In this document: positions 24,255-35,507 of the stretch, piece after piece
Numbering within the stretch: position 1 is the first letter of the stretch
Layout: every line of letters starts with the position of its first letter
From: Rhizophagus irregularis
Taxonomy: Eukaryota; Glomeromycota; Glomeromycetes; Glomerales; Glomeraceae
Reading direction: 5' to 3'
Length of the DNA: 64,000 nt
Assembly (NCBI RefSeq): GCF_026210795.1
Contig: NC_089429.1
Coordinates: 1,364,001 to 1,428,000, forward strand
Translations under genes and position numbers: made by a program
The notes under the pieces: model-generated
What the model saw: the letters and a program-made list of their open reading frames with translations, nothing else
The model's database searches: none
What the model was told of the DNA's origin: nothing

Positions 24255-24412
24255 CAGAAAAAGAAAAAGTTGAGTTGGAAAAAGAAAAAGCTGAGTTGGA
24301 AAAAGAAAAAGCTGAGTTGGAAAAAGAAAAAGCTGAGTTGGAAAAAGAAAAAGCTAAGTTGGAAAATGAAAAGGCTAAGGTAGAAAAAGAAAAAGCTGAG
24401 TTGAAAAAAGAA
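24255..24412 (+). repeat. in-frame 21-bp repeat coding ELEKEKA units
   Basis: GAGTTGGAAAAAGAAAAAGC is repeated head to tail about seven times with slight drift (KLENEKAKVEKEKAELKKE at the end). Each unit is one heptad of the coiled coil, so copy number changes lengthen or shorten the coil by whole heptads without touching the frame. The minus-strand frame over the same bases is a shadow. Confidence 0.9.
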
Positions 24413-25234
24413 ATTGCACAATTGGAACAAAAATTATATATTGAAGAACAAATCAAAATGCAATTAACCCAAGCTTTTGAGATGAAAGAAGTTAAAATAA
24501 GTGAATTTGAACAAAAATTGATTAATCTTAATTATGAGCGTATTAAAAAGTTAAAAGACAAAGAAAAAGAATTGACCAAAATTAAAGAGAAGTTAGTAAG
24601 TAAATTGACTAGTGGAGAAGATACTAAGGAAATTCATAAAGAAAAAAAAGCTAAACAAAAAGTGATAGATGAACTTCAACAAGAATTATTAACAACTTCA
24701 GCTTCTTATTATGCTAATAGGAAAAAACAGATTCTCAATCAAGTTAATAATTTTCTAAAGGCCAAGGGTAATTTTCTAACTTTACGGGAAGAAGCTATTG
24801 AAAAACTGCAAGATTGTTTTAATCAATTAGAAAGTTCTATTAATGAAGTAAGAAATACTATTGGTTCTACCAGAGATATGAAAATCTCTACATTGACTGA
24901 TAAATATACTAATAAATTTCAAAGTATTCTCATAAAATATAATGATGAAGTATTACAGCTAAACAAAAATTATTATTCCTTAAAGTATGTTGTTCAAAAA
25001 AATAAAGAATTGGATGTTAGCCTCACAATTGAAAATATTCTTAAGTTGAATAATTTCAATCTTGATAAATACAAAATTTTTAAAATTGCTACTAATTCTA
25101 AGGAAGGAACTGTAACCCAATTAAGTTCTAATATGATGGCAGAAGATATAAATACATTAAGAAGAAATTTGGATGAATTGAAATTAGAATTAAAGCAAGA
25201 AGAAAAAGAATTAAAAAATTTAGCAGCAGAATAA

Positions 25235-26529
25235 TTAATAGATTACTGTTCAGTTCTTGATCAATTGCAATTAATTCATTGAGATGAACATATATTCTAG
25301 GATTTATTGAACATTATAGTACTCATTTTTTTAACAAAAAGAAAGTTTGTAGTCTTAGGAATTTGGAGAATTTTTTTTTTTTATTAAATTATAACTATAT
25401 TTATATACTTTTGTTTTTTCATCAAGAGGCTTCAATAAAAGATCATTAAACATTTTTGATGTGATAAGAAATTTCTTTTATATGATATGAGTTATTTATT
25501 AACCATTTATATATTGTAAATGTTTTGAATCAAACAAGTCAAACGAATATATCTGATATATATAGTATATATAAATCATTTTATCTTTGATATTAATTCA
25601 CCAACATAAATTTGCTAATATGCTTTATTTAAAGATATTATCATATTGATGTACTTGTTAAAAAAATTTATACATGATGTGGCTTTATTAATATTTTATT
25701 TTAAGTACAATAGATTCTCTCGGATTTCTTGATAGATTAGTTTCTTCTTGTTGAATCTTGTCAATAACTATAATTGATTTTCATTTCATAAATTTGAATT
25801 AGCATAAATAATTTTAGACTTACTATTATAGGCTATTGACTAGGTATGTAATTTGTTCAAAAAATTTTATCATTGTTTTTTATTCTAATAATACTGATAA
25901 TATTTATAAGTTTATTACTTTTTTCAATTTTAATACTGTCATTATTTTTAATCATAGTATGTTAGTATATGATAAAAAATTAGCATTAAAATATAAATTA
26001 CATTCATTAAATAAAGAAATATTATAAATTTTGTCTTGAAATAAGGAAAGAATGCTTAGAATTACTTTGGAAAGGAAATAAAATAAATAGAAAATTAAAA
26101 TTCTTATTATCCTCTGTTATGCCTATTACAAAATAGTAAATAAAGAAAAGAAAGCACATGCATTACATAATTTAGCTGACTTTGAATTATATTAACATCT
26201 TGCAATCATAATTATCCTAATAAATAATCAAGAGATTTTTAATGAGGCTTAAATATAAAATAATTTGCTTTAAAAAAATCTATTATAAAGACAAAATACA
26301 CTAGCTTATATAATCATGATATTTGTAATAGTGCAACCGCAACTCTAATCTCATTTTTTTTTTATTATAATAACTGAATTATATAAAAACAACCTATTAT
26401 AATATAGACGTAAACATCTGTTAATAAAGCATCTATCTAAAAAAAAACTATACTAATAAAATTAATCTAAATACTAAAATTAGAAGCATAATTAGAAGAT
26501 CTAAACGTAACTAAAGTGTAATATTTCCA
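25235..26529. other. intergenic, no gene seen
   Basis: AT-rich 3' flank of the kinase-coiled-coil locus. The 63-codon frame at 25836-26027 has no recognisable features and matches the base composition. Confidence 0.45.
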
Positions 26530-27740
26530 CAAATCTTCTGTACCTATTTCATACCAGATACTTTTAGCTACTATATCGTTATTGATATAATACCCTGTCC
26601 ATCTTTATAAAGCATCATAAATAAAGAGTTTTCAATTTTTTCTCATCATGTCCCAAACGAGGTAACAAAGATTGATGTAATTTACTCACTTTTTTCATCT
26701 GTTTCGTTATGCCCTGCCTTAATTCTCATTCATTAAAACTTTTACATCGTTCACTCCACATGAATTTTCTAGCCATATCATGTATATCCTCTACAAAACT
26801 TGCTATAGCGTCTTTAAAAATTTTATCCTCTATCTCTAGAAACAACCTTTTGTTAACTATTCCTTTAATAGCTTCATGAAAAATTCAACCATTAAATACC
26901 ACTTTCGACTTTTCATTCAAAATGTGCAATAGACGTGCATGATAATTATAATAAATCCTAAAATCCTTCTCATTTAACTTAGCTTTTAAAGATTCAAAAG
27001 CTTCATTAATTATTTGAATAATAGATGTATCTGCCTGACTACATATCCAAATATGTGTCCATGTTTCAATTGTATAATTACAACGTATACATCTCCCACT
27101 TTGATATGATTCTGGATTACGTTTATTTAATAATGTAAAATTTCCAGAAAATTTTTAATATTATAAGCATTATCAGAATTATTCCAATCTGTATTTTCTT
27201 CATTAAAAGCTTTCATAATAATTCTGATTGAACGAACCCAGTCAATCTTTTCTATCGAATTATTGAATCTATAATATCGACACACGTCTAAAAATAAAAA
27301 TTCTGCTTTATAACTCCATTGATTATATAATTTATAAAACTCCCTTGGCGCCTCTTTAATTAATTCCTTTTCCCAATATAAATTATATTTCCAGTCTATC
27401 TCCTGATTCAACTTTATTATAATCAAATTTCTATCTTCTTTCATCATTAACGCAACTTTACTCAAACTATCAGCCAATTCATTTCCTAAAATACCCGAAT
27501 GACCTTTAACTTTATAAAAAACCAAATCCCATTCTAATTTTATCATCAACCATTTTAACCATCTCCATAATCCAATACTTTTAACGTTCCATATCCTTCT
27601 GGTCGACCATATTCTATTATCTACTATTAATTTGTACTCTAATCTCATTACTGCAATTTCTTTATCAATCATACACTGTATTACAGCTGTCTGAGAGTAT
27701 GAGAGTATGCTACAAGTTTTGAGCTTTGGTATGTACAATA
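26530..27740 (-). mobile_element. 3' end of a non-LTR retrotransposon (RNase H and zinc-knuckle tail), broken
   Basis: The minus strand encodes an RNase H domain end, VKGHSGILGNELADSLSK, with the conserved His and the final Asp (frame 27738-27127). After a 1-nt shift near 27130 the next frame gives LLNKRNPESYQ, then CIRCNYTIETWTHIWIC, a CxxC...H...C tail typical of fungal LINE open frames after RNase H, and continues to about 26530 with two stops (ARLLHILNEKSK, IEDKIFKDAIASFVEDIHDM). The reverse transcriptase is absent. This is an inactive 5'-truncated copy. Confidence 0.8.
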
Positions 27741-30700
27741 CAAAACCAAACTTTTGTTAAATCTCAAACTATATCAAAATTAGTATTATGTTAGCAAATA
27801 AGAAATAAACGTATGACTGGATTTTTCTAATAATTACAAATTGAATTTGACTATAAGTGAAATTTTTTTTTCCTGAAATACTAATGAAGGTATTGCATTT
27901 TATATTATTTTGTATAAATTTTATAAAATAATTGATAATAACTAATTTTATTTATTGATTCTCAATAAGTTTGCTTAGATATTTTTAGTTCATCATTAAA
28001 ATTAAGGTGAGAATATAACTTATTACCTACTTTATTTATTTTTATGATGTTAAAATAAATTAATAATTTTTTTAAATAGTAGATGGTGATGTTGACAGCT
28101 AATCAAATCAAATTCAAAATTTTATACCCAAATATTGTTTTTTTTATTTATTTATGATTATATTAAGAACCGTGTTGATTTTTTTTTTATAATATGTTAT
28201 ATAATTTATTTTTATAGTTTCATAATTATTTTTATTCCTTGCTTTGGCAATATTGTTATTCTCATAACATTCAGTTTTATGAGATATTATTTTTACTTCT
28301 TCTAGTTTGATCAATAACCTTCTATCTACGAGTCATCTTGCTTAAAATAATAAATTAGCTATCATAAAAATATCCTTTGAAATAAAATTTGAATTTTCGC
28401 AGAGAATTGACATGACAATCCTTATTACTTAGTGAAGGAATGCATTACTAATTTTTTTTAAAAAAAGACTGAAATTATCCAACAAAATTATTATGAAACT
28501 AAATCTAAGAAACTCCTTGATATAATTATTATGACAGCTAATAAAAATGTGAATTTACAACTTAATCAGAATTTGCAACACTATTTACAACAAATAATAA
28601 GAATATAAATAATATAATTGACACATCCATCGTTAATACTTAAATATTAATCCTTTGTTGCTTTCTTTGATGTAGATAAAAATGAAGTTAATATAGGAAA
28701 ATATATAAAAAAGATTTTGATTTAGAATTAGTTAAAATCAAACATTATCAAGTTAATATATCAATATTTATCTACTTCAACAAAGATGTTCATTTTTTTT
28801 ATTACAACCATTTTGTTCAATAATTATTACATTTTTTCATAGGATGATTAAAAATACAAGATGTCTCATAATTATTATAACAACAGTCTTTATATTTAGA
28901 AATAAAGATGGTACATACATTTTATGTAATACTTGTAATATTTATGAAAAAACAAAATTGACATATGGAAAAAAATATCATTCTTTTTATATAACAGATT
29001 ATTATAATAATATTATTATTAATATAAAGAATAATGAAAATTCAATTTTAAAATATATTGAACGATCAAATAATATAAATACTATGCGAAAGATGTGAAA
29101 AACAAATGCCATGATCAGATAAATATTGGATGAGTAAGTTTGCCGTTTATGGATTGGTATCAGATAACTTCGCGAGCCTATCAATCTTTGAAATCATTTG
29201 AATGCTGATACTTACTACAGATTAAGCAACGTTTATTATAACTTTCCATCTGTGCTAAAGTTGTCAAAGGCCAATGGAACGGCGATCGCACAGGATTGAT
29301 AGTTAAAACGATAGATTTGAGAAATTATTTTTAAAGAATGTTCCGTCCAAATTACATATACTCGTTAATTAATCTGATATTTGTAGCACACCTACTGTAA
29401 TTCGCCTAATTCAGCTTAGCCATATAAAATCATTATTTTTTAGGGTGATTTATTTTATTAAAGAAAACAAGAATACTCTAATAACTTATTTTACCTTGTA
29501 TAATTAGACTATCAAGGCATGACTGATCTTGAAAGATGAGTGATTTACGTTTTATTTTCAAGAAAAATTTTTGGACTTTCTTTCAAACATTAACATTATA
29601 ATCAATCGTCAAAGTAACATTAATAATGTTTACGAGGAACTATTGATTTCATCTGGCCCATTCATTATTATTTATTACTATCACTAAAATTTTTATAGGC
29701 TTTCATGAGTTAGCTGTAGAATTCTACCTTCTTATATGTTAGAGAACGGAACCATCTCATGATTGTAATGCAAATTATGTAAGAATTTATTCATTATAAT
29801 TCATTTATTTTATTATTTATTATTTATTATCAGTGAAAATAGTACCGTGAATTCCTTATTTTCCAAAAATTTTACGGATTTTCTTCCGACAAATTTTTTG
29901 TATATACGTATATAGATATATATATCATATAATATATAAAAGGTATCATTTTTTTTAACGTATTATAAAATGTTTGTTAAACTATATTTCCAAAACGAAA
30001 GTTTCTAATGAAAAATAGATACCAATGATTAACCCAAATGTTAATAGACAAATTTTAAAAAGGTACATCTTTCGAAAAAAGACGGAATTTTCAAAAAGAA
30101 TGGTTAAAAATTTACAATCGCAAAGTTAGGCAAATCAGAACGAGAAAATAAATTTGGAAGTGAAGGCAATAGTTTCTATTTAAAATGGGTTGTTTAATTA
30201 ACACATTAAATGTAAAAAATTTTTTATTTGTAGGTTCGATGAATTTTTAAATCTTCTCATATTGATGCAACAAATTATGAAATTACAAAGATGGAATTTT
30301 CGTGAGAATTATAAATTTGCAAGATTTGAAAGAATGAATAAAAATAATATTACTAGGAAATGACAGTGATTAGACGTCTCCAGAGAGTTTTTAGATTAAA
30401 AAAACCTCAAAAAATTTTTTCAGTGGGCATACGAATCTGCAGAATATACAAAGGATTTGAATTTTGAAGCATTGTCGACAGTCTCCGATTTTCCTTGGAC
30501 GTACAGTACTTATGAGATGGTAAAGAAGTCGTAGCCTCTCAAAAAACAAACTTACGTAAACGCAAGGTCAAATTGTTCTGTAGCGTTCAAAATTGCTTGA
30601 AAAGTAATTTCGGACACTTTTAAAATTTCTGACATAAAATCTGGTAATACTGTAATTCTTGCTGTAATCTGATTATTTTTGAATTATTGGCTGATATTAG

Positions 30701-30814
30701 CAGTTTAGCACAAATCGCAACAAGTATTGCTTTTAGTACTATTCTGCTTCAAGAAATCATATGTATTATCAGTCGTTACTGTAAGAGATCATCATTTAGA
30801 AAATAATAAATGAA
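27741..30814. other. 3 kb without a recognisable gene
   Basis: AT-rich. A TTTTTTCATAG acceptor-like site at 28842 precedes an 84-codon frame (28844-29098, contains CNTCNIYEKTKL) with no recognised family. The interval 30240-30540 has modestly protein-like frames broken by stops (WAYESAEYTKDLNFEALS). I cannot assign either. Confidence 0.35.
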
Positions 30815-30990
30815 ATACAAATTCACTTATTACAATATCATACTCAAAAATATTTCAGAAGATTTGTCCGAATTAACTTGTGAATCATAAAATTTTAAAA
30901 TTTTTCAGAATGATTTTCAACATTAAATATATGCATTTTAGTCGGTAGATTATGTATCGTTTAGTGATTCCATGTTAAATTCCTAATTTT
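30815..30990 (+). pseudogene. duplicate fragment of the F-box N-terminus
   Basis: This 175-bp segment aligns with 31228-31390 of the next gene: TACTCAAAAATATTTCAGAA against TGTTCAAAAATATTTTCAGG, and GTAGATTATGTATCGTTTAG against ACAGATTATGGTGTCGTTTA. It would encode SKIF...LPEL...LVNRLWCRLAIP but carries stops and frameshifts. It lies about 200 bp upstream of the full gene, a decayed tandem copy of its 5' end. Confidence 0.75.
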
Positions 30991-31181
30991 TGAAAATTTA
31001 AAAAAATGTGTAGATCATCTAAATAAATAAATTCTGTGTAACCTTACGACCGTGACGTTAACCAAAAATTTAAAAAAGCGAGATTTATATGCCGATCATA
31101 TAATCCGGCTAGTGTTATGTTATGTTAAAGTTGCACCTAATTTTTGAAACATGTTACACATAATTAGCCAACATTAATTGT

Positions 31182-32789
31182 ATGAATTGTGCGACAATAT
31201 TGGAATCATTGCTCCGAAAACCTAACTTTTCACTTTCAATTACAAAAATGTCATGTTCAAAAATATTTTCAGGAGATTTACCTGAATTAACATATGATGT
31301 TATAAAATATTTTCAGAAAGATTTTTCAACTTTATATTCATGTATTTTAGTAAACAGATTATGGTGTCGTTTAGCAATTCCATTATTATGGGAGGAACCA
31401 TTTTCGATTTGTACCGATAACCATATAATTATTAAAATTATTAAAATTTACTTGAATAATTTAAATGATGATTTTAAAATGAAATTATATGAATATAAAA
31501 TTATTAATAATTCATTAATACCTTCAAAGAATATGTTGCTGTTTGATTATCTCAAGTTTTTAAAATATTTGAATACACATAATTTTATTTTATTTGTTGA
31601 AACATGGTTAGGTAATGCTATTTATAATTTAAAACCCGAAAATATATTATATGATTCTGAAAAAAAATTTAAGAGATTAGTTCATATGTCATTCTTTAAA
31701 ATTTTTATTGAAAATGAAGTAAATTTAAATACTCTTGAAATTGAGATTTCAGGTAATAGTAAATATGATACATATCTTGATAATAATCTTGAGTTAATTT
31801 TACAAAATCAAAATTTTATTCAAAACGTTAAAAATTTGAAACTTCATATCTACAAATATGAAGAAAATACGGTAATTAATAATCATATATCGCAAATAAT
31901 TCATTCACATCAAAATCTTAAAAAAATTTTCTTATTTAACTTAAGTATTAATGATTTATCTTTATATCAATCATTATTATCATCAAAAGATCATAATTGT
32001 TCAAATACTTTAAATACTATCATTTTATATCAAATTAAATTAAAATTAATGAACAATCTTGATAAAATATTTGAACAATTAAATGTTTTAGAATCTGTTC
32101 ATATTATTTATTGTTCATTTTTGAATAGTAATTTTATTCAACAAATTATTAATTTAACTAAACCATTTAAATTAAAATCTTTAATTTTAAATGAGATACC
32201 ACAATTTGAGTCATTACAACAATTATTACTAAAATCTGGTGATTATTTAGAAAATTTCGGCGGGCGTGAAATTTATTATTTTAATCATGATATATCACAA
32301 TTAATAAACTATTGTAATAATATCAATTTTCTTTATTTTACTGAGTATGATGAAAATAAGAATTCTACTTATCAAAAAATCAATTCAATTGAAAATATTA
32401 AACAAAATCTCAATTATCTTTCAATCAAAATACGTTCACCAATTAGTAGTTCAATCATATTAAAAAATCTAGGACAAATTCTCCCTTCTAAATTAGATTA
32501 CATAAGTTTGAATTTAAAAATTGAAAAAAGGGATTTTAGAGTATTCTTAGAAAATTCTCAATATAGTTTTATTAATAAATTGGTAATACTACAAATGGGT
32601 GATGATGATATTTTACATTGCATAAAGGACTATTGTATTATGAGAGTCAAGTATTTAGCTATTAGGGATCTTAAGAAAGAATTGTTTGATTTTAAAGACG
32701 AAGTGAGGGAATTGGAGTTACATAATATTAAAGTTCAAAGACATATTGATTTAGATATTAGAATTTATGACTTTATGAAAGAATATTGA
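31182..32789 (+). CDS. F-box protein with leucine-rich C-terminal region
   Basis: A single exon of 535 codons. The F-box-like segment is near residues 26-62 (SKIFSGDLPELTYDVIKYFQ, then LYSCILVNRLWCRLAIPLLW). The rest is Leu/Ile/Asn-rich with LRR-like spacing (QNVKNLKLHI, QNLKKIFLFNLSIN, LKSLILNEIPQFESLQQLLL). Such proteins bind Skp1 through the F-box and select substrates for SCF ubiquitin ligases; the substrate is unknown. The ATG at 31182 gives 22 extra residues before MSCSKIF. Relatives usually begin at MSCSKIF-like sequence, and the duplicate at 30815-30990 starts its similarity near there, so 31248 is a good alternative start. The frame is fully open and the gene looks intact. A C-terminal paralogue relic is at 3339-3900. 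Confidence 0.88.
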   Translation: MNCATILESLLRKPNFSLSITKMSCSKIFSGDLPELTYDVIKYFQKDFSTLYSCILVNRLWCRLAIPLLWEEPFSICTDNHIIIKIIKIYLNNLNDDFKMKLYEYKIINNSLIPSKNMLLFDYLKFLKYLNTHNFILFVETWLGNAIYNLKPENILYDSEKKFKRLVHMSFFKIFIENEVNLNTLEIEISGNSKYDTYLDNNLELILQNQNFIQNVKNLKLHIYKYEENTVINNHISQIIHSHQNLKKIFLFNLSINDLSLYQSLLSSKDHNCSNTLNTIILYQIKLKLMNNLDKIFEQLNVLESVHIIYCSFLNSNFIQQIINLTKPFKLKSLILNEIPQFESLQQLLLKSGDYLENFGGREIYYFNHDISQLINYCNNINFLYFTEYDENKNSTYQKINSIENIKQNLNYLSIKIRSPISSSIILKNLGQILPSKLDYISLNLKIEKRDFRVFLENSQYSFINKLVILQMGDDDILHCIKDYCIMRVKYLAIRDLKKELFDFKDEVRELELHNIKVQRHIDLDIRIYDFMKEY

Positions 32790-34584
32790 TTAGTTAAAGA
32801 ATATTTGATTAATTATAAAATGACAATAATGTTGCTTTACATACAGTATTTACTTTAATAATGGTATGATGTGACGCGAATTTATAAATACTATTCAATC
32901 ATTTTTAGAAATGAACCTAGTCCACTGGTTAATTCTATTATATTTAAATTTTAAATTGTATAGATAATATAGCGTTTTTTTTTCTATCCTATAATTCAAT
33001 ATGATTTTACTTAATTCGTATTTTTAAATCATTTTTTTGTTTCCAAATATTTCAAACAATTTAAACTCGCTAATAATCTAGGAATTTAAGACCTCATTGC
33101 GGATAAATGGGTTTATTTACTATTATTAAAACAATAATTAAAGGAATAATATTAAATACAGACAGATTTAATGTCATTAATTATGATATAGTTTATTAAA
33201 AATACTCTTTAATACAAACGTGAGTTTACAACTTCAGAAAGTTCATGTTCGATAAGCCTTGTTCATTCATCATAGCTGAAGTTTAATTGATCAGGTGAAG
33301 GTTTTCAAATTTAAGCTTTAGCTACTTTATTTTAGAGCTATTGACATCAATGATATAAATAAAATAAAATCATGTATAATCACTCTATTAAATAAACTAC
33401 ACGTAAATTTCACATAATACATATTAGTAATAATTCATTTCTTGACTAATTAATATACTGTACTTGCATATAATAAATTCCAAATTAATAACGGTTTCTG
33501 TTTTCCTAATTATATTTTGAACTAGTTGTAAAGGATTTTAAATAGATAGTTGCGTACGTACAATATAAAAATTTTTTTCTTGAATATTTTATTTGTTCGC
33601 TGCATTTACTTTTTATTGGCACTTTTTATAATACTATGGGCTAAATTTTAACATCTAAAGCTAAAACTAAAGTAATTATTTTAGCGATAATTTCTTTAAT
33701 TCGTTAAATATTTTTGCATAATATGTATATCCAGAAACTTCCAGTCAGTGAATGATATATTGTAACGTTATCTGTATATTTACAAAATTCTTCATTACTT
33801 AAATTTGATTTGTCCTGTTTGTGCAACATTTTTTGAGTTAATAGATAGTATATTTAGGTTTTCGTTGTATAAACTAATACAAATGATTTTTGAATTCTTC
33901 TATTGATCGGTAATCAATGTGCTAAAAAAATTGACAAAAATCATAATGATGAATTTGAGACATTTATTATACAGTATATTTATCTTACATAATATTATAG
34001 GACCCCGGAAAGGTGGGTGCAACCAAAAAAACTTCTAAGCATCTCCTTCTAGGCCGGAGTTATAATAATTAGTATCTAAATAAGGAATAATTTCCTGACT
34101 GGGAATTGAATGTTCGGTTACCTGAAACTCTAACAAATATATCGATCAAAAAAATAAATTTGGGATCAAATTTTTTCGTGTATAGAAATATAGAAAAAAA
34201 ATTAAAAGTATTATCATACTTTCAATTTTTATAATTAATATGAATTTGGAAAAAATGAGAAAACTTGTACAATGGTTCTTTTTTCTTTTAAAAAAAAAAA
34301 AAAGTTTCAACGTATTTTACAAATAAACCCATTTAAGCTGCTACCCTTTATTCATTTGCATGACCAATAGGTTTAATTCCAATAATTTATTCAAAAAAAA
34401 GATCATAAATAGAATGCCAACTTATAAATCAAACATTCGGATATCAAGAATATGCAAAAAAATTTCGTTCATCGTTCGTACACCCGTCACGTGAGTGGTA
34501 GAGCAAATATTTACTTTTCGCAAAGATCACACTGTTAAAGATATGATCAATATCAAATAAATCTTTATTATTCCTTCATAATAT
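32790..34584. other. intergenic, no gene seen
   Basis: AT-rich 3' flank. At 34002 the string AGGACCCCGGAAA matches the terminal AGGACCCC of the element at 59830-61149, so an end of that transposon family may lie here. The rest shows nothing definable. Confidence 0.4.
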
Positions 34585-35128
34585 TGTTACGATGAAAAAC
34601 AATGTGACGAAGTCACGTGATATAACCATTGATCGGGACGATAAATTATTGTTGGATGATCTATGTTCGAAATGTTTGATATATTAAATATATTAAATAT
34701 ATTGCACATATTATACATATGGTATGTATATATGGCACATATCAAACATTTTAAACATTTTTAGTTTAGTGTTTTTACTTATAAATAGACACGATGTTTT
34801 TCAATGTAATTAGATAGGTATCCAAGTCAATAAGATATTTACCGATATTAAATAAAAACACTTTTATTATTAATAATATCTTTGGTTATCTCATTGTTAA
34901 TTATTGTCATATACACCTAACCTTTTGATTTTTATTGTCATTTATTGTCATAATCCTTTATTTGTGTCCGATCATATTTGCCATTTGGGAGTGCAATACT
35001 TTATTCACATCTGATCGGATTTGAAGTTAATTTGGTTAATTGTTCTTGTTTATTAATCTTGCATTAACTATTGTTATATTACATATACACATATACCTTC
35101 TGCCTACATCAGTAATATTTTTCAGAAC
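34585..35128 (+). mobile_element. solo LTR, plus orientation
   Basis: Begins TGTTACGATGAAAAACAATG, followed by CGAAGTCACGTGATATAA, which recurs inverted in the LTR at 39940-40544. A TATA box (TATAAATAG, 34780) and AATAAA (34851) sit in the positions expected of an LTR promoter and polyadenylation signal. The right end is uncertain (about 35108-35128, near CTTCTGCCTACA). No internal retrotransposon genes lie beside it, so it is a solo LTR. Confidence 0.7.
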
Positions 35129-35507
35129 AGGATCCATAATTTTCTATAGAATCCCTAAAGATTCGCAAATTCATGAAATCCTAAAAATTCTTTGCTAATT
35201 TTTAAGAATCTTTTAGAAATCTATTAATTGTCAGATTCTTTAAAGATCCTTAAATAAAAAACTCTAAGGATTTTTTTAAAAACTTTTTCAATTAATTTAA
35301 TATGAATATTATTGTTAATATTATTAATATTATGATTACTTTATTATTAAATGTTATATATTATATTGGATATTAATATTTACTATATATATTTTCAAAA
35401 AATAAACTTATTTACGAAAAATTCATTATTAAAATCAAACTATTTTACCATATGCACTAAACCTGCAATGGATTCAAATGGTATTAAATCATAATGATTT
35501 ACAAATT

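Larger units (their letters stand above)
22227..25234 (+). pseudogene. pseudokinase-coiled-coil gene, frame broken twice
   Basis: Exon 22227-22452 (acceptor AAAG, phase 2) encodes FGTSGSKIVDQFISENKLKW and the N-lobe NKGGFGTIYKA with VILK. A 76-nt intron (22453-22528) follows. The next exon carries the C-lobe: HYN instead of HRD, the metal Asn kept (DGN), DYL for DFG, then APEILSGQPYTQTSDIYSFS and CWDEDPLKRPS, then HPQACYTSHLLDF as in the kinase at 6644. The catalytic Asp is Asn, so it is probably inactive. At 22568-22602 a 35-nt near-duplication shifts the frame by one base. Near 23518-23526 a second +1 shift separates the kinase frame (ending at 23550) from a frame that runs to 25234. That frame encodes about 560 residues of heptad-rich coiled coil, with an internal repeat (QFEKDNQ...LQPQITYLQNE) and a distinct C-terminal part. 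Recent pseudogenisation, sequence error or recoding are all possible. Confidence 0.75.

Noticed and set aside
24223-24456. Minus-strand open frame of Phe-Ser repeats
   Set aside because: Shadow of the ELEKEKA-coding 21-bp repeat.
28844-29098. 84-codon open frame with CNTC
   Set aside because: Only two Cys, no partner exons and no family recognised; left as unassigned.
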